DNA of 64,000 nucleotides from Enterococcus sp. 5H (GTDB taxonomy: Bacteria > Bacillota > Bacilli > Lactobacillales > Enterococcaceae): the NCBI RefSeq assembly GCF_028128615.1, contig NZ_AMDP01000021.1:62001-126000 (forward strand). Direction: 5' to 3'. The stretch's first letter is position 1. Each line of letters opens with the position of its first letter. The notes under the pieces were generated by a model. It searched no databases and was not told the origin of the DNA. It worked only from the letters and a program-made list of their open reading frames with translations. This document shows positions 37,323 through 48,077 of the stretch, piece after piece. The translations under genes and the position numbers were made by a program.

Positions 37323-38162
37323 ATGGTGGCACGAAGAGAAGTTGCAAATGATCGTTTTTGGTTTGAGAAAAATAACGGAGAAGATTTCCCATTTTATGCA
37401 GGTCAACCGATCGCCTTATCTTGGGGAAAATGGCTTGCTTGGGTGATTATCACGATCGGGTCGTTTTTCGTATTTAGCGGTATGATTTTAAAACCGATCA
37501 TCGATTTATTACATTTGAAAGAAAATTCCAATGTAGCTGCAGAGCATCCTTTTAGGGTAATGTTAATCACTTTTGGAATATTAGCAATTGTCTTTTTAAT
37601 TATTTTTTTAACCTATTGGATAATTAGTGGACATCGCTGGAACGCTCTATTTAAGAAAATGAACTTTAAAGAGTTTGGATTTTCAGCGTTGTTAGGGATC
37701 ATTGGAATGATTATTGTAGTACTTTATACTAGATTTATTTTGAACGATATTTTCCATATCAAAACGGTTGCTGATTCTGCAGTTCAGACAAATCATGCAG
37801 GTGCTGTGGGAATTCATCTTTCTAATTTCATTGAAATTGTTATTCAACTTATTGCGGAAGAAATGTGGGCAATTGTACCGTTTTTGTTTGTCCTAATGGT
37901 TTGTTATAAATCTTTTTCTATGAGTAGAAAGTCAAGTATTGTCATTGCTTGGCTAATATCTTCTCTAATTTTTGGTCTGTATCATATTCCATCATATGAT
38001 GGAAACATAGCACAAGCAATCTTAGTAATTGGTGTTTCTCGTTTGTTCCTAACGTTCACTTACTTGCGTTATAAAAATATTTGGGCATCATATACAACTC
38101 ATGTATTCTGGGATCTTATTCCGATTCTAGTTGCATTAATTCAAGGGTTTGCTGGTAAATAG
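37323..38162 (+). CDS. CPBP-family intramembrane protein (Abi-like), divergent active site
   Basis: Membrane protein of 279 residues with about seven or eight helices. The C-terminal half has the CPBP pattern. The first motif is AEEMWAIVPF (Glu-Glu present, but the usual arginine four residues on is not). The second is SSLIFGLYHIPSYDG (F-x3-H) and the third is YTTHVFWDLIP (His and Asp). Family members include the Rce1 prenyl protease and bacteriocin self-immunity proteins. The ATG at 37323 has GGAGG at seven bases; the ATG at 37317 is too close. No bacteriocin gene is adjacent. A TATAAT element lies about 20 bases before the ribosome binding site. Confidence 0.82.
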   Translation: MVARREVANDRFWFEKNNGEDFPFYAGQPIALSWGKWLAWVIITIGSFFVFSGMILKPIIDLLHLKENSNVAAEHPFRVMLITFGILAIVFLIIFLTYWIISGHRWNALFKKMNFKEFGFSALLGIIGMIIVVLYTRFILNDIFHIKTVADSAVQTNHAGAVGIHLSNFIEIVIQLIAEEMWAIVPFLFVLMVCYKSFSMSRKSSIVIAWLISSLIFGLYHIPSYDGNIAQAILVIGVSRLFLTFTYLRYKNIWASYTTHVFWDLIPILVALIQGFAGK

Positions 38163-38170
38163 TAGTGAAA

Positions 38171-38230
38171 AATAAAACCAATACGATTTTGATGGAAAAC
38201 ATCAATCTTTTATTGGTTTTATTTTTTTTA
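38171..38230 (+). terminator. terminator after the CPBP gene
   Basis: AATAAAACCAATA (38171-38183) pairs with TATTGGTTTTATT (38211-38223). A second small pairing sits in the loop, and a T-run follows. Confidence 0.8.
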
Positions 38231-38593
38231 AGATTGAAGTTTATTTAATGTTTTCATTCTGTTCTGAATCAGTAATTGAATTATCTTGATCGTTGTATTT
38301 CCTCATTAAGTTCTTTAAATAGAAGTGCTAGAAGTACGAAAACTATATGATAAAATCTTGAAATTAGTACAGAAAAAGTATGATAATTAAAAATGCTAAG
38401 GCAGTAGATTAAGTTAGGTGAGGTGTTAGTTTCTAAATAGTAAAATATGTAGCTAAAAAAATAATCTCTTTTTCTTGAAAAGAAGAACAAAAACTGGTAA
38501 ACTTACTTTGTAGGATTGAGGGACGCTTTTAAGACTGTTAATAGAATTTAACAAGGCAAAAGAGAACATCAATTTTATTTTTTTAAAGTTCAT
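38231..38593. other. gene-free stretch upstream of cggR
   Basis: No convincing reading frame is present; a 69-codon minus-strand frame has no ribosome binding site. A possible promoter, TTGAGG-17-TAATAG, lies around 38517-38545. The sequence GGGACGCTTTTAAGAC next to it resembles a half of the CggR operator further down. Otherwise the stretch is AT-rich and featureless. Confidence 0.5.
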
Positions 38594-38629
38594 AGGTCGT
38601 TTTTAGTCTTACTTGGACATATTTAGACC
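38594..38629 (+). promoter_or_regulatory. CggR operator
   Basis: Between the presumed promoter and the cggR ribosome binding site lie two similar halves: AGGTCGTTTTTAGTC and TTGGACATATTTAGACC. They match, from memory, the layout of the B. subtilis CggR operator (GGGAC-N6-GTC twice, the second half reading GGGACATATAATGTCC). CggR bound here blocks transcription until fructose-1,6-bisphosphate rises. Confidence 0.72.
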
Positions 38630-38645
38630 AACGAAGGAGCGCATC

Positions 38646-39683
38646 ATGCTGGATGAATTAAAAATGATTGAAGCTGTTGCTCCAGATTTGCTTGATATAA
38701 TGCAGGAAAGGTTTCATATTCTTCGTAATATTTACTGGATGCAGCCTATTGGACGTCGAAGTCTATCTGATAGTATGGGAATTACAGAACGTGTCTTAAG
38801 AACTGAGACAGATTTTCTAAAAAACATACAGTTAATTCAGACTTCAAAAAGCGGAATGACACTAACTGAAAAAGGTTTGACTGTTTATCAAGGATTAGAA
38901 ACAGTAATGAATCAATTACTTGGCATGCATCAGATCGAAAAAGAAATCAGTCAGTATTTTGGAATTAAGCGTTGTATCGTAGTTGCTGGCAATAGTGATA
39001 GTCAAGAAAAAGTACTTTATGAATTTGGGGATATATTGACCGATTCACTTGATTTGCTTTTACCTGAAGGAAATAATATTATTGCTGTAATGGGCGGTAC
39101 CACAATGGCACTGACCGCAGAACACATGGGAACGTTGGAAACTGAGAAACGTCATAACTTATTTGTACCAGCAAGAGGCGGCATTGGCGAAGCAATGACT
39201 GCTCAAGCAAATTCAGTAAGTGCAGTAATGGCTACTAAGACCGGCGGACATCATCGGGCGTTATACGTACCGGAACAATTAAGTCGTGAGACATATAATT
39301 CTTTATTACAGGAACCATCCATTCAGGAAGTACTGACATTGATTGAACAATCTAATTGTGTTGTTCATAGCATTGGTCGTGCATTGCATATGGCGGCTAG
39401 ACGTAAAATGTCTGATGACGAAATGGTCATGTTAAAGCAAAATAATGCTGTAGCAGAATCTTTCGGATACTTTTTTGATGAAGAAGGCGAAGTCGTTTAC
39501 AAGATTCCTCGGATCGGACTTCAATTAAAGGATGTTCAAAAAATTCCCAATGTCGTTGCAATCGCAGGCGGTAAAACAAAGGCCAAGGCAATCCGCGCCT
39601 ATATGAAAAATGCACCAAAACAAACGTGGCTCATCACTGATGAAGCTGCCGCAAATGAGATTTTAAAAGGGGCAACCCTTTAA
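38646..39683 (+). CDS. cggR: central glycolytic gene repressor CggR (SorC family)
   Basis: Autorepressor of the gap operon, 345 residues from the ATG at 38646 (AAGGAG seven bases upstream); the frame's 11 earlier codons overlap the operator. The N-terminal winged HTH ([20 protein letters not shown]) precedes a SorC-type sugar-phosphate-binding domain ([45 protein letters not shown]). Fructose-1,6-bisphosphate is the inducer in B. subtilis. It is located 40 bases before gap, so it is the first gene of the glycolytic operon. Confidence 0.95.
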   Translation: MLDELKMIEAVAPDLLDIMQERFHILRNIYWMQPIGRRSLSDSMGITERVLRTETDFLKNIQLIQTSKSGMTLTEKGLTVYQGLETVMNQLLGMHQIEKEISQYFGIKRCIVVAGNSDSQEKVLYEFGDILTDSLDLLLPEGNNIIAVMGGTTMALTAEHMGTLETEKRHNLFVPARGGIGEAMTAQANSVSAVMATKTGGHHRALYVPEQLSRETYNSLLQEPSIQEVLTLIEQSNCVVHSIGRALHMAARRKMSDDEMVMLKQNNAVAESFGYFFDEEGEVVYKIPRIGLQLKDVQKIPNVVAIAGGKTKAKAIRAYMKNAPKQTWLITDEAAANEILKGATL

Positions 39684-39723
39684 AATAAAAAAATTTTTGA
39701 TTTTCATAAGGAGGAAATCTTTA

Positions 39724-40725
39724 ATGACAGTTAAAGTAGGTATTAATGGATTTGGACGTATCGGACGCTTAGCATTCCGTCGTATCCAAGATGTAGCAGG
39801 AATCGAAGTAGTAGCAATCAACGACTTAACAGATGCTAAAATGTTGGCTCACTTGTTAAAATATGACACAACTCAAGGACGTTTCAACGGAACTGTTGAA
39901 GTTCACGAAGGTTCTTTCAACGTAAACGGTAAAGAAGTTAAAGTTCTTGCTAACCGTAACCCAGAAGAATTACCATGGGGCGAATTAGGTGTAGATATCG
40001 TTCTTGAATGTACAGGATTCTTCACTTCAAAAGAAAAAGCTGAATTACACTTAAAAGCTGGTGCTAAACGTGTTGTTATCTCTGCTCCTGGTGGAAATGA
40101 CGTACCAACAATCGTTTATAACACTAACCATGATATCTTAACAGGTAAAGAAACAGTTATCTCAGGTGCTTCATGTACTACTAACTGTTTAGCTCCTATG
40201 GCTAAAGCTTTACAAGATAACTTTGGTGTTGTTGAAGGTCTTATGACTACAATCCACGCTTACACAGGTGACCAAATGACTCTTGATGGACCTCACCCAG
40301 GTGGAGACTTCCGTCGTGCACGCGCTGCAGCAGAAAACATCGTTCCTAATACAACTGGTGCTGCTAAAGCAATCGGTCTAGTTATCCCTGAATTAAACGG
40401 TAAATTAGACGGAGCTGCTCAACGTGTTCCTGTAGCAACTGGTTCATTAACTGAATTAGTAACAGTTCTTGACAAAAACGTAACAGTTGAAGAAGTTAAC
40501 GAAGTTATGGCTAAAGCAGCTAACGAATCTTACGGTTACAACACAGACGAAATCGTTTCTTCTGATATCGTAGGTATGACTTTCGGTTCATTATTCGACG
40601 CTACACAAACAAAAGTAATGACAGTTGGCGACAAACAATTAGTGAAAACTGTTGCTTGGTACGATAACGAAATGTCTTACACTGCACAATTAGTTCGTAC
40701 TTTAGAGTACTTCGCTAACCTATAA
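39724..40725 (+). CDS. gap: glyceraldehyde-3-phosphate dehydrogenase, glycolytic
   Basis: Oxidises glyceraldehyde-3-phosphate with NAD+ and phosphate. The 333-residue protein has the Rossmann start [17 protein letters not shown] and the active site [12 protein letters not shown] (Cys151, Cys155). Asp33-type residues (INDLTD) favour NAD over NADP. The ATG at 39724 follows AAGGAGG; the upstream frame to 39697 lies over the ribosome binding site. Codons are strongly biased towards preferred ones (GTA, GAA, AAC, GGT), as expected for a highly expressed gene. A hairpin terminator or attenuator separates it from pgk. Confidence 0.98.
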   Translation: MTVKVGINGFGRIGRLAFRRIQDVAGIEVVAINDLTDAKMLAHLLKYDTTQGRFNGTVEVHEGSFNVNGKEVKVLANRNPEELPWGELGVDIVLECTGFFTSKEKAELHLKAGAKRVVISAPGGNDVPTIVYNTNHDILTGKETVISGASCTTNCLAPMAKALQDNFGVVEGLMTTIHAYTGDQMTLDGPHPGGDFRRARAAAENIVPNTTGAAKAIGLVIPELNGKLDGAAQRVPVATGSLTELVTVLDKNVTVEEVNEVMAKAANESYGYNTDEIVSSDIVGMTFGSLFDATQTKVMTVGDKQLVKTVAWYDNEMSYTAQLVRTLEYFANL

Positions 40726-40770
40726 GATATTCTTATAATTAGTGAAATTTGAACAACTGTGAAATATTAG

Positions 40771-40802
40771 GCGGGGAAGCAACGCGCTTCTCCGCTTTTT
40801 TT
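40771..40802 (+). terminator. terminator or attenuator between gap and pgk
   Basis: GCGGGGAAGC (40771-40780) pairs with GCTTCTCCGC (40786-40795, one wobble), followed by seven T. It would lower readthrough from cggR-gap into pgk or generate a separate gap message. Confidence 0.82.
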
Positions 40803-40892
40803 ATGAAATACAGTAAATGAATTGAACAATTTAAAAAAGTTTCGTTAGAAACTATTGATTATTAAATTTTATTAGAATAGGAGTAACTTCTA

Positions 40893-42086
40893 ATGGCTAA
40901 AAAGACTATCAAAGATGTTGACTTAAAAGACAAAAAAGTTCTAGTACGTGTGGACTTTAATGTTCCTTTAAAAGACGGCGTAATCACTAATGATAACCGT
41001 ATTGTTGCGGCTCTTCCAACAATTAAATACGTTATCGAAAATGGCGGAAAAGCAATTCTATTTTCTCATTTAGGCCGTGTAAAAACAGAAGAAGATAAAG
41101 CTGGCAAATCTTTAAAACCAGTTGCTGAGCGTTTAGGTGAATTATTGGGTAAACCAGTAACTTTCGTACCTGAAACTCGTGGTTCTGAATTAGAAACAGC
41201 TGTAAACAATATGAAAGACGGCGATGTTTTAGTTTTTGAAAACACTCGTTTTGAAGATATTGATGGTAAAAAAGAAAGCGGCAATGACGCTGACCTTGGT
41301 AAATACTGGGCTTCATTAGGCGACGTATTTGTCAATGATGCATTTGGTACAGCTCACCGTGCACATGCTTCTAACGTTGGTATTGCATCAACTGGTATCC
41401 CAACTGTTGCAGGATTCTTAATGGATAAAGAAATCAAATTTATCGGTGAAGCAGTTGAAAGTCCAAAACGTCCATTTATCGCTATTTTAGGTGGAGCAAA
41501 AGTTTCAGATAAAATTGGTGTTATCGAAAATCTAATTTCTAAAGCAGATAAAATTCTTATCGGTGGAGGAATGACGTATACATTCTATAAAGCTAAAGGT
41601 ATCGAAATCGGTAACTCACTTGTTGAAGAAGACAAAGTTGCTTTGGCAAAAGAATTAATCGAAAAAGCTGGAGACAAATTAGTTTTACCAATCGATTCAG
41701 TATGTGCCAACGAATTCAGTAACGATGTTGATACTGTTGTAACTGACGGCGAAGCTGTTCCAGAAGGATACATGGGCTTAGATATCGGTCCTAAATCTAT
41801 TGAATTATTCACAAAAGAATTAGCTGGTGCTAAAACGGTTGTATGGAACGGACCAATGGGTGTATTCGAAATGAGTAACTTTGCTAAAGGGACTATCGGT
41901 GTTTGTGAAGCAATCGCTAACTTAGAAGATGCTACAACAATCATCGGTGGCGGTGACTCTGCAGCAGCAGCCATTCAATTAGGTTTTGCTGACAAATTTA
42001 CACATATCTCAACAGGCGGCGGTGCAAGCTTAGAATTATTAGAAGGTAAAACATTACCTGGCTTGGCAGCAATCAACGATAAATAA
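40893..42086 (+). CDS. pgk: phosphoglycerate kinase
   Basis: Transfers phosphate from 1,3-bisphosphoglycerate to ADP. The 397-residue protein has the expected N-domain [11 protein letters not shown] and substrate loop SHLGRVKTE. The [15 protein letters not shown] stretch and the nucleotide-binding C-domain with [12 protein letters not shown] and GGGDSAAAA are also present. The ATG follows AGGAG. Codon use is biased as in gap. It is separated from gap by a hairpin and from tpiA by 91 bases with only a weak hairpin (CAAAAG/CTTTTG near 42112-42127). Confidence 0.98.
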   Translation: MAKKTIKDVDLKDKKVLVRVDFNVPLKDGVITNDNRIVAALPTIKYVIENGGKAILFSHLGRVKTEEDKAGKSLKPVAERLGELLGKPVTFVPETRGSELETAVNNMKDGDVLVFENTRFEDIDGKKESGNDADLGKYWASLGDVFVNDAFGTAHRAHASNVGIASTGIPTVAGFLMDKEIKFIGEAVESPKRPFIAILGGAKVSDKIGVIENLISKADKILIGGGMTYTFYKAKGIEIGNSLVEEDKVALAKELIEKAGDKLVLPIDSVCANEFSNDVDTVVTDGEAVPEGYMGLDIGPKSIELFTKELAGAKTVVWNGPMGVFEMSNFAKGTIGVCEAIANLEDATTIIGGGDSAAAAIQLGFADKFTHISTGGGASLELLEGKTLPGLAAINDK

Positions 42087-42177
42087 ATTGATAAAAAGAT
42101 GTTTAAAAACAAAAGTTGTCTTTTGAACAATTTTTTAAATCAATACACAACATAAATAGAAAAGGAAGTGTTCTTTC

Positions 42178-42933
42178 ATGCGTAAACCAATTATCGCTGG
42201 TAACTGGAAAATGAACAAAACCTTAGCAGAAGCTCAAAGCTTCGCTGAAGCAGTTAAAAACGCTGTTCCATCAAAAGACGTAGTTGATTCAGTAATCGGA
42301 TCACCGGCTTTATTCTTAGCTCCATTAGCTTGGAACCTTAAAGATTCAGAAGTTCAATTATCTGCACAAAACTGCTACTGGGAAAATTCAGGAGCATTCA
42401 CTGGTGAAAATTCACCAGCTGCTATTGCAGATTTAGGAATCGAATATGTTATTATCGGTCACTCTGAACGTCGTGAGTATTTCCACGAAACAGATGAAGA
42501 TATCAACAAAAAAGCTAAAGCAATCTTTGCTAACAACATGACACCAATCTTCTGTTGTGGTGAATCTTTAGAAACTTATGAAACTGGTAAAACTGCTGAG
42601 TGGATTGAAGGTCAAATCACAAATGGTTTAGTTGGTTTATCTAACGAGCAAGTATCTTCTATGGTTATCGCTTATGAACCAATCTGGGCAATTGGAACTG
42701 GTAAATCAGCTGATGCTAACATTGCTGATGAAATTTGCGGCGTTGTTCGTTCAACAGTCGAAAAATTATACGGTAAAGAAGTTTCAGAAGCTGTACGTAT
42801 CCAATACGGCGGTTCTGTAAAACCTGAAAATATTGCTGAATATATGGCAAAAGAAAACGTTGATGGTGCTTTAGTCGGCGGAGCAAGCCTTGAAGCTGAG
42901 TCATTCTTAGCATTGTTAGCAGCTGTTAAATAA
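42178..42933 (+). CDS. tpiA: triosephosphate isomerase
   Basis: Interconverts dihydroxyacetone phosphate and glyceraldehyde-3-phosphate. The 251-residue TIM barrel has Lys11 region GNWKMNK, His95 in IIGHSERRE, the catalytic Glu167 in [13 protein letters not shown], and the phosphate loop [11 protein letters not shown]. The ATG follows AAGGAAG. It fits the conserved pgk-tpiA-eno order; the pgm gene that often follows tpiA in bacilli is absent here. Confidence 0.98.
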   Translation: MRKPIIAGNWKMNKTLAEAQSFAEAVKNAVPSKDVVDSVIGSPALFLAPLAWNLKDSEVQLSAQNCYWENSGAFTGENSPAAIADLGIEYVIIGHSERREYFHETDEDINKKAKAIFANNMTPIFCCGESLETYETGKTAEWIEGQITNGLVGLSNEQVSSMVIAYEPIWAIGTGKSADANIADEICGVVRSTVEKLYGKEVSEAVRIQYGGSVKPENIAEYMAKENVDGALVGGASLEAESFLALLAAVK

Positions 42934-43004
42934 GACACGCTTATAACAATATACGCAATAAAAAGAAGAATCATCGAATATTCTATGAATTATGCAAAAA
43001 ATGT

Positions 43005-43033
43005 TTGCATAGGACGCGTTTATTCACTACAAT
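43005..43033 (+). promoter_or_regulatory. promoter of eno
   Basis: TTGCAT (43005-43010), exactly 17 bases, TACAAT (43028-43033), about 60 bases before the eno ATG. An imperfect TATGCAAA/TTTGCATA pairing overlaps the -35. Eno can therefore be transcribed separately from the cggR operon. Confidence 0.65.
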
Positions 43034-43062
43034 CATAATTAAGGGAAATCGAATCCCCTTAG

Positions 43063-44391
<1,329 letters not shown>

Positions 44392-44458
44392 TTTAGTTGA
44401 ATATAAAGCAAAAAGGGACAACTGATCTCTTGATCTTTTCTCCTTATACTCAAACGTG

Positions 44459-44492
44459 AATTCCTCTTGTGAAAGCAAGAGGAATTTTTTTA
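44459..44492 (+). terminator. terminator after eno
   Basis: A perfect 11-bp stem, AATTCCTCTTG (44459-44469) with CAAGAGGAATT (44476-44486), is followed by a T-run. Confidence 0.9.
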
Positions 44493-44567
44493 TTTTACGA
44501 ACATTGCTTCTATTATTCAAAAGAAAAAATCGGTGCTATACTAAAAAGAAAACGAGGAGGATGCACA

Positions 44568-45953
44568 ATGAATCAATCAGATCTCCAAACTATCATGAAA
44601 AAACAACGAATTTTTTTCAATACCAATCAAACAAAATCTATTTCTTTTAGAAAAGAGCAACTTGAGCAATTATTAAAAAATGTAAAAAAACATGAAGAAG
44701 ATTTCTATTGGGCGTTTGAAAAAGATTTAAAAAAACCTAAAGCAGAAGTTTATGCGACAGAGTTTGGGTTAGTTGTATCAGCTATTAAAGATATGCTTAA
44801 AAATCTCGATAAATGGACAAAACCTGCTAATAAACCTAGAGCTGTTTCATCTTTATTAAATAAAAATACTGTCTTTTTAGAGCCGTTTGGAACAGTTTAT
44901 ATTATTGGTCCTTTTAATTATCCTCTTCAATTGACATTAGTTCCGCTAATTGGTGCACTAGCTGCTGGAAATTGTGCGATTGTAAAACCTTCATCAAGAA
45001 CACCAAATGTTGCTGCAGTAATAGGAACAATCCTTGGTGAAACTTTCGATGAAAAATACGTTAAAGTTCTCTCGCCTAATTCTATTGATAACGCTGCGGT
45101 CTTGAAAGAACGTATGGATTTTATCTTCTTCACAGGAAGTACGACCGTTGGTAAAATTGTAATGGAAGCTGCTTCTAAAAACTTAACGCCAGTTGTTTTA
45201 GAACTGGGTGGTAAGAGCCCTGCGATTGTTACGGCACAAGCAGATATCGAATTGGCTGCGGAACGGATTATTTGGAGTAAATTGCTGAATACCGGACAAA
45301 CTTGTATTGCAACTGATTATGTTCTAGTCGATGAAAAAGTTAAAAGCCAATTGTTAGCTGCCTTAAAAGAAAAAATTACTGAATTTTATGGAAAAGATAT
45401 TCAAAATAACTCTGATTATGGTCGAATCGTCCAAGGTCCTGCTATAGAAAGACTAGTTCAGTTAATTGAAGAAAACCGTCAATCAGTGATTTATGGCGGT
45501 GAGTACGAGACTAAAACAAGGTTTATTACACCAACATTGTTTGATATCGAATTGAATCGTGAAAGTAGTTTAATGCAAGAAGAAATATTTGGTCCACTGT
45601 TGCCAATCTGTACGTACAATAATTTGGAAGAGGCAATTTCATTTATTAAAGCTGGTGAGAAACCATTAGCACTATACTTATTTTCTGACGATAGAGAGGT
45701 TCAAAAACAGATTTTACGTGAAGTCTCTTTTGGTGGCGGTGGTATTAATCAAACAATTTTACATGTTGCGAATGATGATTTGCCTTTTGGCGGTGTAGGC
45801 GCTTCAGGAATGGGCAATTATCATGGGAAATACAGTATTGAAACATTCTCCCATAAAAAATCAATCGTTTATGGTCGAAAAGATTCTATGGCTAAACTGG
45901 TTTATCCACCGTATGATCAGAAAAAATTTGATTGGTTAAAACGTTTATTATAA
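44568..45953 (+). CDS. aldehyde dehydrogenase (class 3-like, NAD(P)-dependent)
   Basis: Oxidises aldehydes to acids; 461 residues from the ATG at 44568 with GAGGAGG upstream. An in-frame extension to 44469 starts within the eno terminator and is rejected. It has GPFNYPLQLTLVPLIGALAAGN (cofactor side), FTGSTTVGKIV, the catalytic glutamate in LELGGKSP and the catalytic cysteine in NTGQTCIA. The C-terminal PFGGVGASGMGNYHGK is typical of fatty-aldehyde/class 3 enzymes such as B. subtilis YwdH. An extended -10 (TGCTATACT) lies just upstream. Physiological substrate unknown. Confidence 0.92.
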   Translation: MNQSDLQTIMKKQRIFFNTNQTKSISFRKEQLEQLLKNVKKHEEDFYWAFEKDLKKPKAEVYATEFGLVVSAIKDMLKNLDKWTKPANKPRAVSSLLNKNTVFLEPFGTVYIIGPFNYPLQLTLVPLIGALAAGNCAIVKPSSRTPNVAAVIGTILGETFDEKYVKVLSPNSIDNAAVLKERMDFIFFTGSTTVGKIVMEAASKNLTPVVLELGGKSPAIVTAQADIELAAERIIWSKLLNTGQTCIATDYVLVDEKVKSQLLAALKEKITEFYGKDIQNNSDYGRIVQGPAIERLVQLIEENRQSVIYGGEYETKTRFITPTLFDIELNRESSLMQEEIFGPLLPICTYNNLEEAISFIKAGEKPLALYLFSDDREVQKQILREVSFGGGGINQTILHVANDDLPFGGVGASGMGNYHGKYSIETFSHKKSIVYGRKDSMAKLVYPPYDQKKFDWLKRLL

Positions 45954-45980
45954 TTAAATCGTGGATGCTTTCGTTCAACT

Positions 45981-46040
45981 ATTTATTTGGATGCAGCGTG
46001 TGGAGAAAATCAGATTTTTGGTTTGTTTACACGCTTCTTT
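45981..46040 (+). repeat. decayed copy of the TTTATTYGGAT hairpin repeat, likely terminator
   Basis: The flank TTTATTTGGAT is followed by AGCGTGT (45995-46001) pairing with ACACGCT (46029-46035). An inner AAAAT-CAG-ATTTTT-type core and a T-rich tail are also present. It shares layout with the hairpins at 12118 and 55488 but has more mismatches in the stem. Confidence 0.65.
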
Positions 46041-46112
46041 TCTCAATAAATGAAGATATCTCAAATAAAGAGTGACTTTAAACGCATATGTTTTTTTCAA
46101 AAACAATATATT

Positions 46113-46121
46113 TGCTATACT
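46113..46121 (+). promoter_or_regulatory. extended -10 of the first DUF975 gene
   Basis: TGCTATACT (46113-46121) with a weak TTTTTC 17 bases upstream; the ATG lies 31 bases after it. Confidence 0.45.
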
Positions 46122-46151
46122 GATTATAACAAATTGAAAGGAGGACATTTT

Positions 46152-46859
46152 ATGAAAACAACAGCTGAATTGAAAAGTGAAGCTAAAGGAATCCTGCGTG
46201 GACGCTGGAAAGATAGTGTATTAATGTGTTTGGTACCAACATTGGTTGCAATTGCAATTGGACTGCTTTTATTTTTCTTATTGTTATTACCTGCTATTAC
46301 ATTTTTACAAAATAACTCTGATATAATGAACAGTACTGCAAGCTATGACGGAAATTCAGGCGGTGGCAGCGGCGGTTTTGTCGGAGGAATCATTGGGGCT
46401 TTGTTTAGTGTAGGTATTTCTTGGACATTTCTTGATCTATTAAGAGGTAAAAGACAAGAAATTCGCCCATTTTCAGATGCGTTTCGCGGTTTTGCAGGTC
46501 CAGTTATTTTAGCTGTAATCTGTATTTACTTACTAATGACTATTTTCATTTCTTTATGGTTATTATTATTAGTTATCCCAGGGATTATCAAGGGATATTC
46601 TTATTCACAAGCATATTTTATTTTTTATGATGAATTCGAAGAAACTGGGCAACGACCTGGTTTTCTAAGTTGTATCACTCAGAGTAGACATTTGATGAAA
46701 GGTCACAAAGGGCATTTGTTCGTATTGGACTTAAGCTTCATTGGCTGGCATATCTTAGCACTTTTAACATTCGGGATTGGCTATTTATGGCTAACACCAT
46801 ATATTAGTGCTACTAAAGCAGCCTTTTATGAAAATTTACCTAAAGCAACGACTGTTTAA
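46152..46859 (+). CDS. DUF975 family integral membrane protein
   Basis: Membrane protein of 235 residues from the ATG at 46152 (AAAGGAGG upstream). The family start is TTAELKSEAKGILRGRWKDSV, followed by about five or six helices. A glycine/serine-rich loop (SYDGNSGGGSGGFVGG) and the DUF975 core are present (LLLLVIPGIIKGYSYSQAYF, SRHLMKGHKGHLFVLDLSFIGWH). The function is unknown for the family. A second member lies at 54.5 kb. A terminator follows. Confidence 0.88.
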   Translation: MKTTAELKSEAKGILRGRWKDSVLMCLVPTLVAIAIGLLLFFLLLLPAITFLQNNSDIMNSTASYDGNSGGGSGGFVGGIIGALFSVGISWTFLDLLRGKRQEIRPFSDAFRGFAGPVILAVICIYLLMTIFISLWLLLLVIPGIIKGYSYSQAYFIFYDEFEETGQRPGFLSCITQSRHLMKGHKGHLFVLDLSFIGWHILALLTFGIGYLWLTPYISATKAAFYENLPKATTV

Positions 46860-46870
46860 AAAAATCAAAA

Positions 46871-46916
46871 GCTGGAATGTAATTCTTTAATTAGAGTTAT
46901 GTCCCAGTTTTTTTGT
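46871..46916 (+). terminator. terminator after the first DUF975 gene
   Basis: CTGG-A-ATGTAATTCT (46872-46886) pairs with AGAGTTATGT-C-CCAG (about 46893-46907) through several wobbles, followed by a T-run. Confidence 0.7.
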
Positions 46917-47031
46917 ATGTTCTAAAAGGAATTCAATTGTTTATAATTTGTTTATTTTCTTGTTAGCCTCTGTTTAGAATTACTCCTTATACTAAAGATA
47001 ACAATAATTAATTAAGGAGTGACAAAATATT

Positions 47032-47991
47032 ATGAGTAAAAAAATGATGATTGTAGGAGTTACTAGTTTAGCTATCCTACTAGCAGGTTGTGGAGCAGAG
47101 GCTGAAGAAAGTGTTAGTACAAAGGATAATAGTACACCAGAGACGGAACAACTAACTGATAAAAAGCAAACAACAAAAGGAGATAAGCTTACTAAAATTT
47201 TAGGTGAAAGCAATTGGCAAGGTACAAAAGTTTATGACAAGGATCATAATGATTTAACAAAAGAAAATGAAAACTTTATTGGATTAGCGAAATATGAAGC
47301 TGAAACAGGTAGATATGAGTTTTTTAATGCACAAACAGGTGAAAGTCGCGGTGATTTAGGAACATTCTTCATTACCAATGATGGAGCAAAAAGAATTCTA
47401 ATTTCAGAAACAATGAATTACCAAGCTGTAGTAGATATAACAGAATTAACAAATGATAAGTTCACTTATAAAAGAATGGGAAAAGCTAAGGACGGTAACG
47501 AAGTAGAGGTATTTGTAGAACATATTCCTTATAAAGAAAAAGAATTAACCTTTACAGAACCAGAAAAAGATTTAAATACAACGACTGGTAAAATTGATAC
47601 GAAAAAAAGCGGCGCTGAAATCTTAAGTAAAACACTTTGGAATGGTACTAAAGTTCTTGATGAAAAGGGAAATGATGTAACAGAGTATAACGCAAATTTT
47701 ATTAGTTTAGCTAAATTTGATGCAATGAATAACAAATACGAATTCTTTAATCTAGAAACAGGAGAAAGTCGTGGTGATTTTGGTTACTTTGATGTTTTAG
47801 ATCATAATAAAATTCGTGCTCATGTCTCAATTGGAGAGAATAAGTATGGTGCAGCCTTGGAATTAACCGAATTAGATGCTAAAAAATTTACTTACAAACG
47901 GATGGGGAAAGACCAATCTGGGCAAGAAATTTCAATTTTTGTCGAACATGAACCATATAAAGGTAACTTCAAACCTGACTTTACCTTCTAA
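47032..47991 (+). CDS. lipoprotein with two DUF4822 domains
   Basis: Predicted cell-surface lipoprotein of 319 residues. The lipobox is LAGC (Cys20), followed by a polar linker to about residue 48. Two homologous domains of about 120 residues follow, each with NWQGTKV/LWNGTKV, FIGLAKYE/FISLAKFD, YEFFNxxTGESRGD and FTYKRMGK, ending in VFVEH.PYK. The internal duplication is easy to see and matches DUF4822 of enterococci. The function is unknown. The ATG follows AAGGAG. The gene immediately precedes a sensor kinase, although a gap of 86 bases leaves co-transcription open. Confidence 0.87.
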   Translation: MSKKMMIVGVTSLAILLAGCGAEAEESVSTKDNSTPETEQLTDKKQTTKGDKLTKILGESNWQGTKVYDKDHNDLTKENENFIGLAKYEAETGRYEFFNAQTGESRGDLGTFFITNDGAKRILISETMNYQAVVDITELTNDKFTYKRMGKAKDGNEVEVFVEHIPYKEKELTFTEPEKDLNTTTGKIDTKKSGAEILSKTLWNGTKVLDEKGNDVTEYNANFISLAKFDAMNNKYEFFNLETGESRGDFGYFDVLDHNKIRAHVSIGENKYGAALELTELDAKKFTYKRMGKDQSGQEISIFVEHEPYKGNFKPDFTF

Positions 47992-48077
47992 AAAGTAGTT
48001 TACTAAAAAAATAAAAGGGCAGATACGTTGATTAAACTAGGTTTTTCCGCTATAAATGAAACAAAGGAGAAATAATT

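Noticed and set aside
38281-38490. 69-codon minus-strand frame upstream of cggR
   Set aside because: It lacks a ribosome binding site and promoter and shows AT-rich random composition.
41585-41974. 129-codon minus-strand frame opposite pgk
   Set aside because: This is a shadow caused by strong codon bias in a highly expressed gene; there is no ribosome binding site.
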